Assembly (NCBI GenBank): GCA_003142185.1
Contig: PLOR01000071.1
Coordinates: 34,836-83,268 of the forward strand
Length of the DNA: 48,433 nucleotides
Direction: 5' to 3'
Origin: Bryobacterales bacterium
GTDB taxonomy: Bacteria; Acidobacteriota; Terriglobia; Bryobacterales; Bryobacteraceae
Below are positions 40,280 to 48,433 of the stretch, one piece after another. The notes beneath the pieces are model-generated. The model was not told the origin of the DNA. It saw only the letters and a program-made list of their open reading frames with translations, and made no database searches. The first letter of the stretch is position 1; the number at the start of each line of letters is the position of its first letter. The translations under genes were made by a program, and so were the position numbers.

Positions 40280-42873
40280 CTACTCGTGCCGCAGCGCCAC
40301 CGCTGGTTCCACCCGCAGCGCGCGCGCCGTTGGCGCAACGGTCGCCAATCCCGCCACCAGCGCCAGCACACCGGCCACGGCCACGAAGTTCAGAGGATCG
40401 GTGGGACGCACCTCGGGAACCAGGAACATGGAGAGCGGGCGCACCGCGACCACGGCAATCGCGAGGCCGATGGCCATGCCGGTGGCCACCAGTTTCAAGC
40501 TCTGGCCCGCGACCATCGCCAGGACGTTGCCCGGCGTGGCGCCCAGCGCGACACGAATGCCGATCTCGTGAATCCGCTGCTGGGTGGCATACAGCAGAAC
40601 TCCGTAGAGTCCGATAGAAGCCAGCAGCAAGCCGAACAGCGCCATCCCTCCCAGCACCGCGGCCCGGCGCGGCTCGGCAGCAGAGCATAGTTGAAAACCT
40701 CACGCATGACCTTGGTCCGCACCGAAGCCTTGGCGTCCAGCTCCGCGATCGTCTCATCGATCTTCCGGGCCATCGCTTCGGGCGGTCCACTGGTGCGCAC
40801 GAAGAGACACGCGCCTTTGTGCTTCGCTAGCTGGGCAAAGGGCGTGTAGAGCGCCATCGCGTCCTTTTCTCCCAAGGTGGCGTAGGTGCTGTTCCGCGCC
40901 ACGCCCACGACGATCGAATCGCGATTGTCGGCGAAGCGAACCACGTGGCCCACCGGATTGGCGTTGCCGAAGAGCCGCCGCGCCATGTTCTGATTCAGAA
41001 TCACCACGCCGGGCGCGCCCGCGCGGTCGGCCTCGAGGAACGCGCGGCCTTCGAGAATCGGAATCGCCATGATCCGGAAGTAATCCGGTCCCACGGAGTT
41101 GCCGTTGTACTCGACGCGCACCGTGCGGCTGCCCGCGTCCGGCCGTAGCTGCTCGGTCGGCCGGTTGAAAGCCAGGAACGGGTTCAGCGGCAACGCAATC
41201 GCCGGCGAGGCTGCCTCAATCCCCGGCAGGGCGCGCAGCCGGGCGAGCGCGGTGTCCACGAATTTCTGACGGTCGGATTGACCCTGTATCGCGGCGACAA
41301 TGGTGTGAGTCGTGTCGAATCCCGCGTTGAATGACGTGGCGCTGATCAGGTTGCGCAGGAACAGCAGTCCGGCGCTGAGCAGGACGATCGAGACCGCCAG
41401 TTGCCCGACCACCAGGGCGCTTCGCAGCCGGCTGCCCGCCGGTCCGGCTTGCCGGCCGCCCTCTTTGAGCGCGCCCCCAATTCCCGCTCGCGTGCCCCTC
41501 AGCGCCGGGACCAACCCGGTCGCCAGTGTCACCACCAGGGCGATCACCGAGGAGTATGCCAGCAGCATGCGGTCCGGTTGGACGATCAACTCGATCGGCA
41601 GCGGCGTCGGAATACGAAAACCGCTGAGCGCCCTGGTAAGCCACAGGTTGAGCAAGAGGCCGGCGCCGGTTCCGAGCAAGGCCAGCAACAAGCTCTCCGT
41701 GAGTAATTGGCGCACCAGGCGGCCGCGGCTGCCGCCCAGCGACATGCGGATGGCGAGCTCCCGCGAACGGGTAATAGCGCGGGCCAGCAGCAGGCTGGAG
41801 ATGTTCGCGCACGCGATCAGCACCACTATCGCCGTCACAATCACCAGCATCGCGAAGAACGCCAGCGCCGGTATCACCATCGGGCCGCCCATCTCCCGCA
41901 AACGGTCCATCCCGCCGATTCCGCTAAGCTGAAGCTCCTCGGTCCACTTGCGATTCGCCTCCGGGTACACGCGATCCAGATCGCGGCAGACCGGCCGCAG
42001 ACGGCTGTAAGCCGTCTGGCGCGTCATTCCCTGCGGCAGCCGCGCATAGAGCATGAAGCCGGCCGGATCCTTAGTGAGGTAAAGGTCGGGCGTGAAACCA
42101 AAACCCACCAACATGCGATGGTCGCGAGGCAATACGCCGACGATCGTGTACGGTTTCGAGTCCAACACCAACTGGCGGCCGATCGCGTTCGGGTCGCCGT
42201 TCAGGCGATTTCTCCAGAAGCCGTACGTCACCACCGCCGCGTCGGTTTCGCCGCGCTCGATGGGCCGCCCCATGGCGACCGGAATTCCCACCACCTGGAA
42301 GAAGTTGTCAGTGACGTGAGTTCCGGCCAAGTAGTAAGAGCGGCTGCCGTTGCGCCAGTTCACCGGAAGCTCGTGGTTCTCGCCGACGACCCCGTCGAAC
42401 ACATGTGCGTCCTCAAGGAAGCGATATTGCGCTACGGTCGCCCATCGGTTGCCGCGCGTGGAAAGCTGCACCAGCGATTGCGCATCGCGGCAGGAGGGCT
42501 CGCTGAAGAGCGCTTCCCGCGCCACGCTGAACATAGTCGTATTGGCGCCGATTCCCAGCGCCAGCGAGCCAACCGCCGCCAGCGCCATGGCGGGATTGCG
42601 CCGCAACGCGCGCGCGGCATAACGGAGGTCGCTCGCCAGGTCCTCCAACCAGCGCATTTGCCACGCCGAGCGCGTCTCTTCGCCGCTCCGCAGCGTGGAA
42701 CCAAACTCTCGCCGCGCTTGCCGCAGGGCGTCGGCGGCGGCGAGGCCGCTCTGTTCCAGCTCGTCGGCGCGGGCCTGGATGTGGAACCGCATCTCTTCCT
42801 CGAATTCCCGATCGAACCGCGAACGCCGGAAAAGATAGCTGAGGCGGTTGCCGATTTCGTTCCACAGCGCCAT
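40280..42873 (-). pseudogene. ADOP-type ABC transporter permease, frameshifted near its 3' end
   Basis: The acidobacterial duplicated orphan permease layout is clear. It has an N-terminal cytoplasmic segment (FRRSRFDREFEEEMRFHIQARADELEQ), MacB-type periplasmic domains, and FtsX-like permease domains (VLIACANISSLLLARAITRSRELAIRMSLGGSRGRLVRQ). The first frame runs 42873 to 40495 but turns to nonsense after MREVFNYALLPSRAG. The expected end continues in another frame at 40657-40280 (LFGLLLASIGLYGVLLYATQQRIHEIGIRVALGA). Joining them needs one base added near 40660 in a GC-rich run; the repaired protein is about 864 aa, normal for the family. This is either a sequencing error or a recent inactivation. 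Confidence 0.9.
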
Positions 42874-42886
42874 GCGAGCCTCCCTT

Positions 42887-43222
42887 TCAGGCGGTGCGCA
42901 TCACAAGTTGGATGGCGCGCACCAGGCGATCGAATTCCCCTGCCTCTTTGTCGAGCTGCTTACGGCCTTCCGGTGTCAGCTTGTAGAAGCGGGCCTTGCG
43001 ATTGTTCTCGGAAACGCCCCACTCCGCCGCCAGCCAGCCCTTCACCAGCATGCGGTTAAGCGCCGGATACAGCGAGCCGTCTTCGACTTGCAGCCCCTCG
43101 CGCGAAGCCTCCTTGATCCGTTTCACGATGGCGTATCCATGCAGCGGACCGCGGCTCAGCGTCCGCAGGATCAGCAAATACAGCGTTCCCGGAAGCAGCT
43201 CCGGAGCGGAATTCGATGCCAT
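42887..43222 (-). CDS. PadR-family transcriptional regulator
   Basis: A 111-aa winged-helix protein: LLPGTLYLLILRTLSRGPLHGYAIVKRI, EDGSLYPALNRMLVKGWLAAEWG, KARFYKLTPEGRKQLDKEAGEFDRL. This is the standard PadR pattern. It ends 13 bp before the ADOP permease on the same strand, the usual acidobacterial PadR-ADOP pair, and probably represses that operon. ATG 43222 (AGGGA upstream) was preferred to the open frame extending to 43375. Confidence 0.93.
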   Translation of the reverse strand: MASNSAPELLPGTLYLLILRTLSRGPLHGYAIVKRIKEASREGLQVEDGSLYPALNRMLVKGWLAAEWGVSENNRKARFYKLTPEGRKQLDKEAGEFDRLVRAIQLVMRTA

Positions 43223-43381
43223 TTTTTCCCTGTCCAGACTAGGTATAGAGCAAGTGGCGAGGGAAGTCAAGGGATTTTCGTATCTGAAGTTCCTGTATGG
43301 GCGAGAGCGGACAAAGTGGGGCGGAAAAAAAGCCGAGACGACTCTCGGCTCTGCAGGCCCGACGGCCCGCGCCACGACGCC

Positions 43382-44263
43382 CTAATCGATCAGCCGGTTG
43401 AGGATGGGCTGGTAGGCATCGATGCGGCGGTCGCGCAGGAACGGCCAGTTGCGGCGCACTTCCTCGATGCGCCGTGGATCGCATTCCACGATCAGCGTCT
43501 CTTCTTTTTCGTGGCCCGCTTCCGCCAGCACCTGGCCAAACGGGTCGGCCACGAACGAGCCGCCCCAGAATTCCAGGCCCCGCTCCGGCGGTCCTTCGTA
43601 TCCCACGCGGTTCGCCGCGGCCACATACAGTCCGTTGGCGATCGAGTGCCCCCGCTGGATGGTGCGCCACGCGTCGTGTTGTGCCGCGCCAACTTCCTGC
43701 TTCTCGGCCGGATGCCAGCCAATCGCGGTCGGGTAAAACAGCACCTGCGCGCCGCCGAGCGCAGCCAAGCGCGCGGCTTCCGGGTACCACTGGTCCCAGC
43801 ACACCAGCGGCGCGATGCGCGCGTAGCGTGTGTCGAAGCAGCGGAAACCCAGGTCGCCGGGCGTGAAGTAATACTTCTCGAAATACAAGGGATCGTCCGG
43901 GATGTGCATCTTGCGGTACATGCCGAGCAGCAATCCATCGGCATCGAACACCAGCGCCGTGTTGTGATACACGCCCGCCGCGCGGCGTTCGAAGATGGAG
44001 CCGATGATCACCACCGCCAGTTCGCGCGCCAGCCGCGATAAGCTTTCCACAGTCGGCCCCGGCACTGGCTCGGCCAGGTCGAAGAACTTGGCGTCTTCCT
44101 CGCGGCAGAAGTATTGAGAGCGGAACAGTTCCGGCAGGCAGACGATCTGCGCGCCGCGGCCGGCGGCCTCGCGGATCCGCCATTCCGCCTTGGCCAGATT
44201 CTCGTTCGGATCGGCCGAGCACGCCATCTGGATGAGCCCGATCCGGAACTTGGAGCGCTGCAC
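43382..44263 (-). CDS. aguB: N-carbamoylputrescine amidase
   Basis: A 293-aa nitrilase-superfamily enzyme with the Glu-Lys-Cys triad: Glu45 (IVCLPELFRSQYFC), Lys118 (YRKMHIPDDP) and Cys155 (PLVCWDQWYPEAARL). SQYFCREED, EKYYFTPGD and the WDQWYPEAAR form are characteristic of AguB. It converts N-carbamoylputrescine to putrescine, CO2 and ammonia in polyamine synthesis from arginine. Agmatine deiminase (aguA), often its neighbour, is absent from the window. Start GTG 44263 keeps the first beta strand FRIGLIQM; the Shine-Dalgarno spacing is poor, so this start is uncertain. Confidence 0.92.
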   Translation of the reverse strand: MQRSKFRIGLIQMACSADPNENLAKAEWRIREAAGRGAQIVCLPELFRSQYFCREEDAKFFDLAEPVPGPTVESLSRLARELAVVIIGSIFERRAAGVYHNTALVFDADGLLLGMYRKMHIPDDPLYFEKYYFTPGDLGFRCFDTRYARIAPLVCWDQWYPEAARLAALGGAQVLFYPTAIGWHPAEKQEVGAAQHDAWRTIQRGHSIANGLYVAAANRVGYEGPPERGLEFWGGSFVADPFGQVLAEAGHEKEETLIVECDPRRIEEVRRNWPFLRDRRIDAYQPILNRLID

Positions 44264-44400
44264 GTCCTTATTGTAGCGGGGCTTGAATTGGAGCGCACTC
44301 AAGGCGGAGACAGCAACCAATGGCACAATTTCGCTGGTAATGGTGTAATTTGGGCCCCAGTTTCCAGCTCCCCTCACCAGTTTCCCCCCTGCCCCACACG

Positions 44401-46905
44401 CTACTGCCCGCTGCGGCGGGCTTTTTGTGCGAGCGAGGCCATTCCGTCCACGTACGGCCACTCGGACTTGGGGAGCTTACCCTGGTCGCGCAGCCCGGCC
44501 AACAGGTCGCGGGCTTGCTCATATTCGCCGGCGGCTGCCAGATAGTCGGCGCGGCGCTGTGCGGCAGCTGTGGTGTGAGCCTGCGCCAAGTCGGTCCACG
44601 TCTCGGCGATATCCTGGTGGGTTTCCGCCAGGCCGCTCACGGTCGCCCAATCGGCGCCGGGCCGGCGGCTCAACTCCCCGTAGCGCGCCGCCGCCTGCTG
44701 GAGTTCGGACAGAGCATCGCGTGGCTTTGCCATCTTCTTGAGGACCAGGCCGATCTTCCTCATGCTCGCGGCCACGGCTGAAGCGGCGCGGAAATCCTGC
44801 GGATCCGCCTGCGCGGCCTGCTGGCGGAGTTCCAGAGCCTGGCGGTGGAACTGAAGCGCATCGTCGAGGCGGTTCATCTCGCGGGCCGCCCAGCCGAGGT
44901 CGCTATAGTCATAGGACAGATCCATCCCGGCGCGCATGTCCTGCGGATTGCGAGCGAAGCGCCGCTCATCGATCGAGCGCGCCATCTCATACTCACGGCG
45001 GCAATCCTCCATCCGCCCGGTTACGCCGTAGAGCGCGCCCAGCCGCTTTTCAGCTACCGCCAGCGAGCGCTCGGATTCCCGGCTGTCATGCAGCGCGGCC
45101 ACGCGGCGGGCCAGACTCTGGACACGCTCCCGCAACACGATGGCTTCCGGATAGCGCTTTTCGTTGATGAGCGCGTCCGCCAAGCCGGCCAGCGCGGCCT
45201 CCATGTCGCTCAACGCAGCCACGTCTTCGGGGTACGCGCCAGCCGCCACCTCGGCAATGCCGACGGTGCGCCTGGCCTGGGCGATCTCGGCGTCAAACTG
45301 GCCCGCTTGACCGTAGGCGCGGGCGAGATCCACCGCGGCGCGCAGGTAATCGTGGCGCAGCCCTGCGTCGCCCGGCGAGCCCGCCGCCAGCCGTTCCAGA
45401 ATCCCGGCGCCTTTGCGAAGGCTTTCGAGCGAGGCCGGTACGCGGCCGAGGCTGGATTGGGAGAGATCGCCCTCGACTTCGCCGATCCTCTCGTAGCCCA
45501 GCCCGACCTCCCGCTGGAGGGAGCGATTGTATCCGGCTTCCTGCGACAGATTCTCCAGGTATTGGAGCGCACGGCGCGCCAGCAGCGCGCGCGCGGCGGT
45601 GGAACCGGGCAGCGGCGCGATGGCATCGTAGAGTTCGAACATCACGGCGTGGGCCAGGCCACGCACCTGGTTGAAGCGGCGTTCGGAGCGGCGCGCTTCC
45701 CACCAGCCGAAGGCGGCGAATCCGACGATCAGCAACAATGCCAGCGCACCCGCTGGTACGGCGATTCGGTGCCGCGCCGCCAGACGGGCCGCGCGGTATC
45801 GCCAGGTGGGTTTGCGCGCCGCCACCGGTCGGCCTTCCAGGAAGCGCCGGAGGTCGGCGGCAAACTCATCCACCGTGGGATAACGGCGGTGTGGGTCCTT
45901 TTCGAGGGCCTTGGCGACGATGGTTTCGAGGTCGCCGCGCAGCCGCCGCCGCAACACCGCCGCGTTGGGCGCAGCAGCGTCCACCGCGTCCGCCAGTGGT
46001 GGGGCTTCGTCATCGCAGATGGCGCGCGCCAGATCCAAGTAGCTGGTGGTGGCGGCATAGGGTCTGCGCCCGGCCAGCAGCTCAAACAGGATCACGCCCA
46101 GCGAATAGACGTCGCCTGCCACGGTGTAGCTTTCGCCGCGAATCTGTTCCGGGCTGGCGTAGGCAGGGGTCATGGGCGCCGGACCAGCTTGGGTGATTTC
46201 GTCGCCGGGTTGCTGTCCGCCGATCATCTGCCCGAGGCCGAAATCGAGCAGCTTGGCCTGACCCTCGGCGGTGACCAGAATGTTGCCGGGCTTCAGGTCG
46301 CGATGCACGATGAGCCGCCGGTGGGCGTAACCCACGGCGTCGGCGATCTGCAGAAAGAGGAGCAGCCGCGCACCAACGCCGAGCGTGCTGCGCCGGCAGA
46401 ATTCGAGCAGCGGCAGGCCGTCGACATACTCCATGATGAAGTACGGCTGGCCGCCGGCCGTAGCGCCGCCGTCGAGCAGCCGCGCGATGCCGGGATGCTC
46501 GAGTTGCGCCAGGATCTGCCGCTCGCGCTCAAAGCGGCGCCCGGTCTGGCCGTCGGGGTGCGCGGCGGTGATGAGTTTGATCGCCACCTGCTTGCGGTAT
46601 TGGCCGTCGGCGCGCTCGCCCAGGTAAACCACGCCCATACCGCCGCGGCCGATCTCTTGTACCACGCGGTATGGTCCGATGGTTTCCGGAGCCGGCGCTT
46701 CGGCGCGCCACTGGGCGCCGGGCGCGGCCGCCGAATCGAGCAGCGCGCCGGCCTTTTGCTCCAGAGCGAGCAGCGATTCGACCGAGCTGCGCAGCTCGGA
46801 ATCGGACCCGCACAGGCGGTCCATCGCCGCGGCGCGTTGGCCGGGGTCCGTTTCGAGCAGGCTCGCCAGAATCGTCTTGACCTCGCCCCAGCGGGCCGCG
46901 GTCAT
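44401..46905 (-). CDS. Membrane-spanning Ser/Thr protein kinase with TPR region
   Basis: An 834-aa protein. After a short N-terminal helical segment, the kinase domain (about 78-345) has the Gly-rich loop GRGGMGVVYLG, Lys110 (VAIKL), HRDLKPGN with Asp203, DFG at 221-223 and the APE-like SPEQ. A single transmembrane span follows (381-402; IAVPAGALALLLIVGFAAFGWW). The C-terminal half is TPR-like helical repeats predicted outside the membrane (GLGYERIGEVEGDLSQ, MDLSYDYSDLGWAAREMNRLDDALQFH). It overlaps the stop of the upstream sigma-factor gene by ATGA. Such kinase/ECF-sigma pairs are common in Acidobacteriota; the kinase may control that sigma factor. Confidence 0.94.
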   Translation of the reverse strand: MTAARWGEVKTILASLLETDPGQRAAAMDRLCGSDSELRSSVESLLALEQKAGALLDSAAAPGAQWRAEAPAPETIGPYRVVQEIGRGGMGVVYLGERADGQYRKQVAIKLITAAHPDGQTGRRFERERQILAQLEHPGIARLLDGGATAGGQPYFIMEYVDGLPLLEFCRRSTLGVGARLLLFLQIADAVGYAHRRLIVHRDLKPGNILVTAEGQAKLLDFGLGQMIGGQQPGDEITQAGPAPMTPAYASPEQIRGESYTVAGDVYSLGVILFELLAGRRPYAATTSYLDLARAICDDEAPPLADAVDAAAPNAAVLRRRLRGDLETIVAKALEKDPHRRYPTVDEFAADLRRFLEGRPVAARKPTWRYRAARLAARHRIAVPAGALALLLIVGFAAFGWWEARRSERRFNQVRGLAHAVMFELYDAIAPLPGSTAARALLARRALQYLENLSQEAGYNRSLQREVGLGYERIGEVEGDLSQSSLGRVPASLESLRKGAGILERLAAGSPGDAGLRHDYLRAAVDLARAYGQAGQFDAEIAQARRTVGIAEVAAGAYPEDVAALSDMEAALAGLADALINEKRYPEAIVLRERVQSLARRVAALHDSRESERSLAVAEKRLGALYGVTGRMEDCRREYEMARSIDERRFARNPQDMRAGMDLSYDYSDLGWAAREMNRLDDALQFHRQALELRQQAAQADPQDFRAASAVAASMRKIGLVLKKMAKPRDALSELQQAAARYGELSRRPGADWATVSGLAETHQDIAETWTDLAQAHTTAAAQRRADYLAAAGEYEQARDLLAGLRDQGKLPKSEWPYVDGMASLAQKARRSGQ

Positions 46906-47471
46906 GGCTGCGCGGTTCCTTCCATGTGCTCCAACAGCCACAGCCGGGCGGTGCCCCATTCCCGCTTCACGGTGGCTGGCGAAATCCCCAGGCACTCGGC
47001 GGTTTCCTCAATCGAAAGGCCGCCGAAGTAGCGCAGCTCGACGACCTTGCCTTGTTGCGGATCGAGCTTGTCCAACTCGTCGAGCGAATGGTTCAGGGCC
47101 AGCACGTCGATGGCGGGCGAAGGGAAGATGCCGAAGGCGTCATCGAGCGTCACGGCGTTCGAGAAACCCTCGCGCTTGGCGGCATTGCGGGCCTTGGCGT
47201 GGTTGATCAGCACGCGCCGCATCATGGTGGCCGCGACGCCCATAAAATGCGCCCGGTTGCGCCAATCCACCGAACGCTGACCCACCAGCCGCAGATAGGC
47301 TTCATGCACCAAAGCGGTGGGCTGTAGCGTGTGATCGGGCCGTTCCACGGCTAGCAGCCGCTGCGCCAGGCGGCGCAGTTCGTCATAGACGAGAGGCGTC
47401 ATCTCGTCCAACGCGGCCTTATCGCCCTCCCCGATCCGCACCAGCAGTTGGGCGACATCCTGAGGCGCCAA
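46902..47471 (-). CDS. ECF-subfamily sigma factor, TIGR02999 type
   Basis: A 189-aa protein. Region 2: LLVRIGEGDKAALDEMTPLVYDELRRLAQRLL, TALVHEAYLRLV, RAHFMGVAATMMRRVLINHAKAR. Region 4: LDELDKLDPQQGKVVELRYFGGLSIEETAECLGISPATVKREWGTARLWL. There is no linked anti-sigma factor; instead a TPR kinase is translationally coupled downstream, which fits regulation by phosphorylation. Start TTG 47471 has AGGGGAGG 7 nt upstream; GTG 47495 in the same frame would place that Shine-Dalgarno inside the gene. Confidence 0.93.
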   Translation of the reverse strand: MAPQDVAQLLVRIGEGDKAALDEMTPLVYDELRRLAQRLLAVERPDHTLQPTALVHEAYLRLVGQRSVDWRNRAHFMGVAATMMRRVLINHAKARNAAKREGFSNAVTLDDAFGIFPSPAIDVLALNHSLDELDKLDPQQGKVVELRYFGGLSIEETAECLGISPATVKREWGTARLWLLEHMEGTAQP

Positions 47472-47571
47472 ACAAAAACCTCCCCTGGGACTCACTCACA
47501 TTCTACACGGAACTGACGCGGCTGTTTCGGCTGCCAGATGAGCCGATTGGGCGCGGTTTGCTGCGTATGCA

Positions 47572-47612
47572 GGGCGGCAATGGGCGGCAATGGGCGGCAA
47601 TGGGGCGGCAAT
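47572..47612. repeat. Short tandem repeat, four units of GGGCGGCAAT
   Basis: Units begin at 47572, 47582, 47592 and 47603 (one extra G before the last). They stand immediately before the left inverted repeat of the RAYT element. Confidence 0.9.
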
Positions 47613-48430
47613 GGGGACAGACGCATTTTCCTGAGAACCTTCGCCCATGCTTCCCACTTCTCTCGTGTATGCCCCGCCGCCCGCGCGTCACCCTTCCTGG
47701 CGTCGCCCACCACGTTACGCAGCGTGGAAACAATCGCGAGATAGTTTTCCACTCATCCGATGACCGTCGCTTCTACCTGGAGCTTCTGCGGCGACATGCC
47801 GCGCACTACGGAGTTAGTGTTCTCGGTTACTGTCTCATGACAAACCACATCCACCTCATTGCCGTGCCGGAGCGTGAGGGCTCCCTGGCGCGAACGCTGG
47901 GCCGCACGCATTCCGAGTATGCACTGGCGCTGAACCACGCTCACGGCCGGAGCGGCCACCTTTGGCAGAGCCGCTTTTTCTCCTGCCCGCTGGGCGAATC
48001 GCACCTGTTGAACGCCTTGCGCTACGTGGAGTTGAACCCGGTTCGCGCGGGCCTGGCCTGCGAGCCGTCGGGCTGGCCGTGGTCCAGCGCACGCGCGCAC
48101 ACGGTGGATCACGCCCTCGACCCCGTGTTAGACTGCCGCTGGGTGAAATACTTCGGGCGGTGGGACTACGGCGAGTGGCAGGAGATCCTGTCGACGGGCG
48201 TGTCGAGCGCCGAAGGCGAATCGATCCGACGTGCTACGCACACCGGCGAACCGCTAGGCTCGGGCGAGTTCGTCGCGGCGCTGGAGAAGCAAGCCGGGCG
48301 CAGGCTGCGGGTTCTGGCGCGCGGGCGGCCGCAAAGGAAATCCGAGGGAGAGGAGGGGTCCGGCTGGCACGGCGACTGGCTCGCGGGCCGCAGTTAAAAT
48401 GGACGCGAATCGAAAAATGCGTCTGTCCCC
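47613..48430. mobile_element. RAYT element bounded by 17-bp inverted repeats
   Basis: GGGGACAGACGCATTTT at 47613-47629 is the exact reverse complement of 48414-48430. The pair encloses one gene, a REP-associated tyrosine transposase. A 13-bp piece of the same sequence recurs at 10762-10774. The right boundary lies three bases from the window edge, so any sequence beyond it is not visible. Confidence 0.85.
47669..48397 (+). CDS. REP-associated tyrosine transposase (RAYT, IS200-like Y1 HUH)
   Basis: A 242-aa protein from ATG 47669, giving the family start MPRRPRVTLPGVAHHVTQRGNNR. The HUH motif is in GYCLMTNHIHLIAVPE (His60, His62). Tyr84 in SEYALALNHAHGRSGHLWQSRF is the likely nucleophile. RYVELNPVRAGL and WPWSSARAH are also typical. 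Such enzymes cut and join single-stranded REP sequences; they are usually single-copy, host-maintained genes that spread REPs rather than themselves. Open frame upstream to 47558 crosses the tandem and inverted repeats and is not part of the gene. Confidence 0.94.
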   Translation: MPRRPRVTLPGVAHHVTQRGNNREIVFHSSDDRRFYLELLRRHAAHYGVSVLGYCLMTNHIHLIAVPEREGSLARTLGRTHSEYALALNHAHGRSGHLWQSRFFSCPLGESHLLNALRYVELNPVRAGLACEPSGWPWSSARAHTVDHALDPVLDCRWVKYFGRWDYGEWQEILSTGVSSAEGESIRRATHTGEPLGSGEFVAALEKQAGRRLRVLARGRPQRKSEGEEGSGWHGDWLAGRS

Positions 48431-48433
48431 TTT

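Noticed and set aside
44845-47031. Plus-strand open frame of 728 aa opposite the kinase and sigma genes
   Set aside because: It lies antisense to two strongly supported genes and crosses their boundary; no recognisable motif.
47572-47612. CRISPR-like array
   Set aside because: The four units are directly adjacent 10-mers with no spacers; this is a simple tandem repeat.
47613-48430. Complete IS200/IS605 insertion sequence
   Set aside because: The transposase carries RAYT signatures rather than canonical TnpA; there is no TnpB, and the ends are inverted repeats of REP type.

Overview
The window is high-GC DNA from an Acidobacteriota, most likely the Solibacteres/Bryobacterales branch. No 16S rRNA gene is present, so this rests on lineage-typical families: two tandem VWFA-related acidobacterial proteins (TIGR03436 type), a secreted protein with a Solibacter C-terminal domain (TIGR03437 type), a PadR plus ADOP-type permease pair, a very large carboxypeptidase-regulatory/TonB-dependent receptor, and a TIGR02999-type sigma factor coupled to a TPR Ser/Thr kinase. 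LpxA indicates a diderm envelope.

Layout. 1-2.2 kb: NtrY/NtrX-like histidine kinase (cut by the window edge) and sigma-54 response regulator, separated by a long palindromic repeat. 2.4-6.8 kb: small secreted or membrane genes (redoxin, chimeric HigA-like antitoxin, HEXXH metallopeptidase coupled to a small membrane protein, 43-aa basic protein, secreted protein). 6.9-9.5 kb: GH3 glycosidase with a PA14 insert. 9.6-11.6 kb: two divergent toxin-antitoxin-like modules (HEPN/MNT and RelE/ParE). 11.7-14.5 kb: GT39-like membrane glycosyltransferase and an Mrp-type Fe-S carrier ATPase. 14.8-19.2 kb: the most unusual locus. Two tandem, diverged repeat blocks each encode a 20-aa hydrophobic peptide and lead into a membrane-anchored TPR-CHAT putative protease, an overlapping ECF sigma factor and a zinc-binding transmembrane anti-sigma factor. 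19.2-24 kb: TgpA-like transglutaminase and two paralogous secreted proteins. 24-32.5 kb: LpxA, the giant TonB-dependent receptor, and the two VWFA proteins. 32.7-40.2 kb: tRNA-His, a Gly/Tyr-rich secreted protein, acpP-fabF, etfB-etfA, a double zinc-ribbon protein with a PpiC-type isomerase, guanine deaminase and MutT. 40.3-48.4 kb: a frameshifted ADOP permease with its PadR regulator, N-carbamoylputrescine amidase, the kinase/sigma pair, and a REP-associated tyrosine transposase (RAYT) bracketed by perfect 17-bp inverted repeats.

How the parts work together. Genes sit in short operons with ATGA/GTGA stop-start overlaps (etfBA, VWFA pair, sigma-kinase, secreted paralogues, CHAT-sigma), which indicates translational coupling. 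Two regulatory modules pair an ECF-type sigma factor with a sensor-like partner: CHAT protease/sigma/anti-sigma, and sigma/TPR kinase. The intergenic spaces hold several families of palindromic repeats; at least three recur within the window, and one is linked by sequence to the RAYT ends.

The best candidate for an undescribed system is 14.8-19.2 kb: duplicated micro-peptide genes plus TPR-CHAT protease plus sigma/anti-sigma. It resembles in logic, not in gene content, the CHAT-protease/sigma circuits known from type III-E CRISPR loci. No CRISPR array or cas gene is present here.
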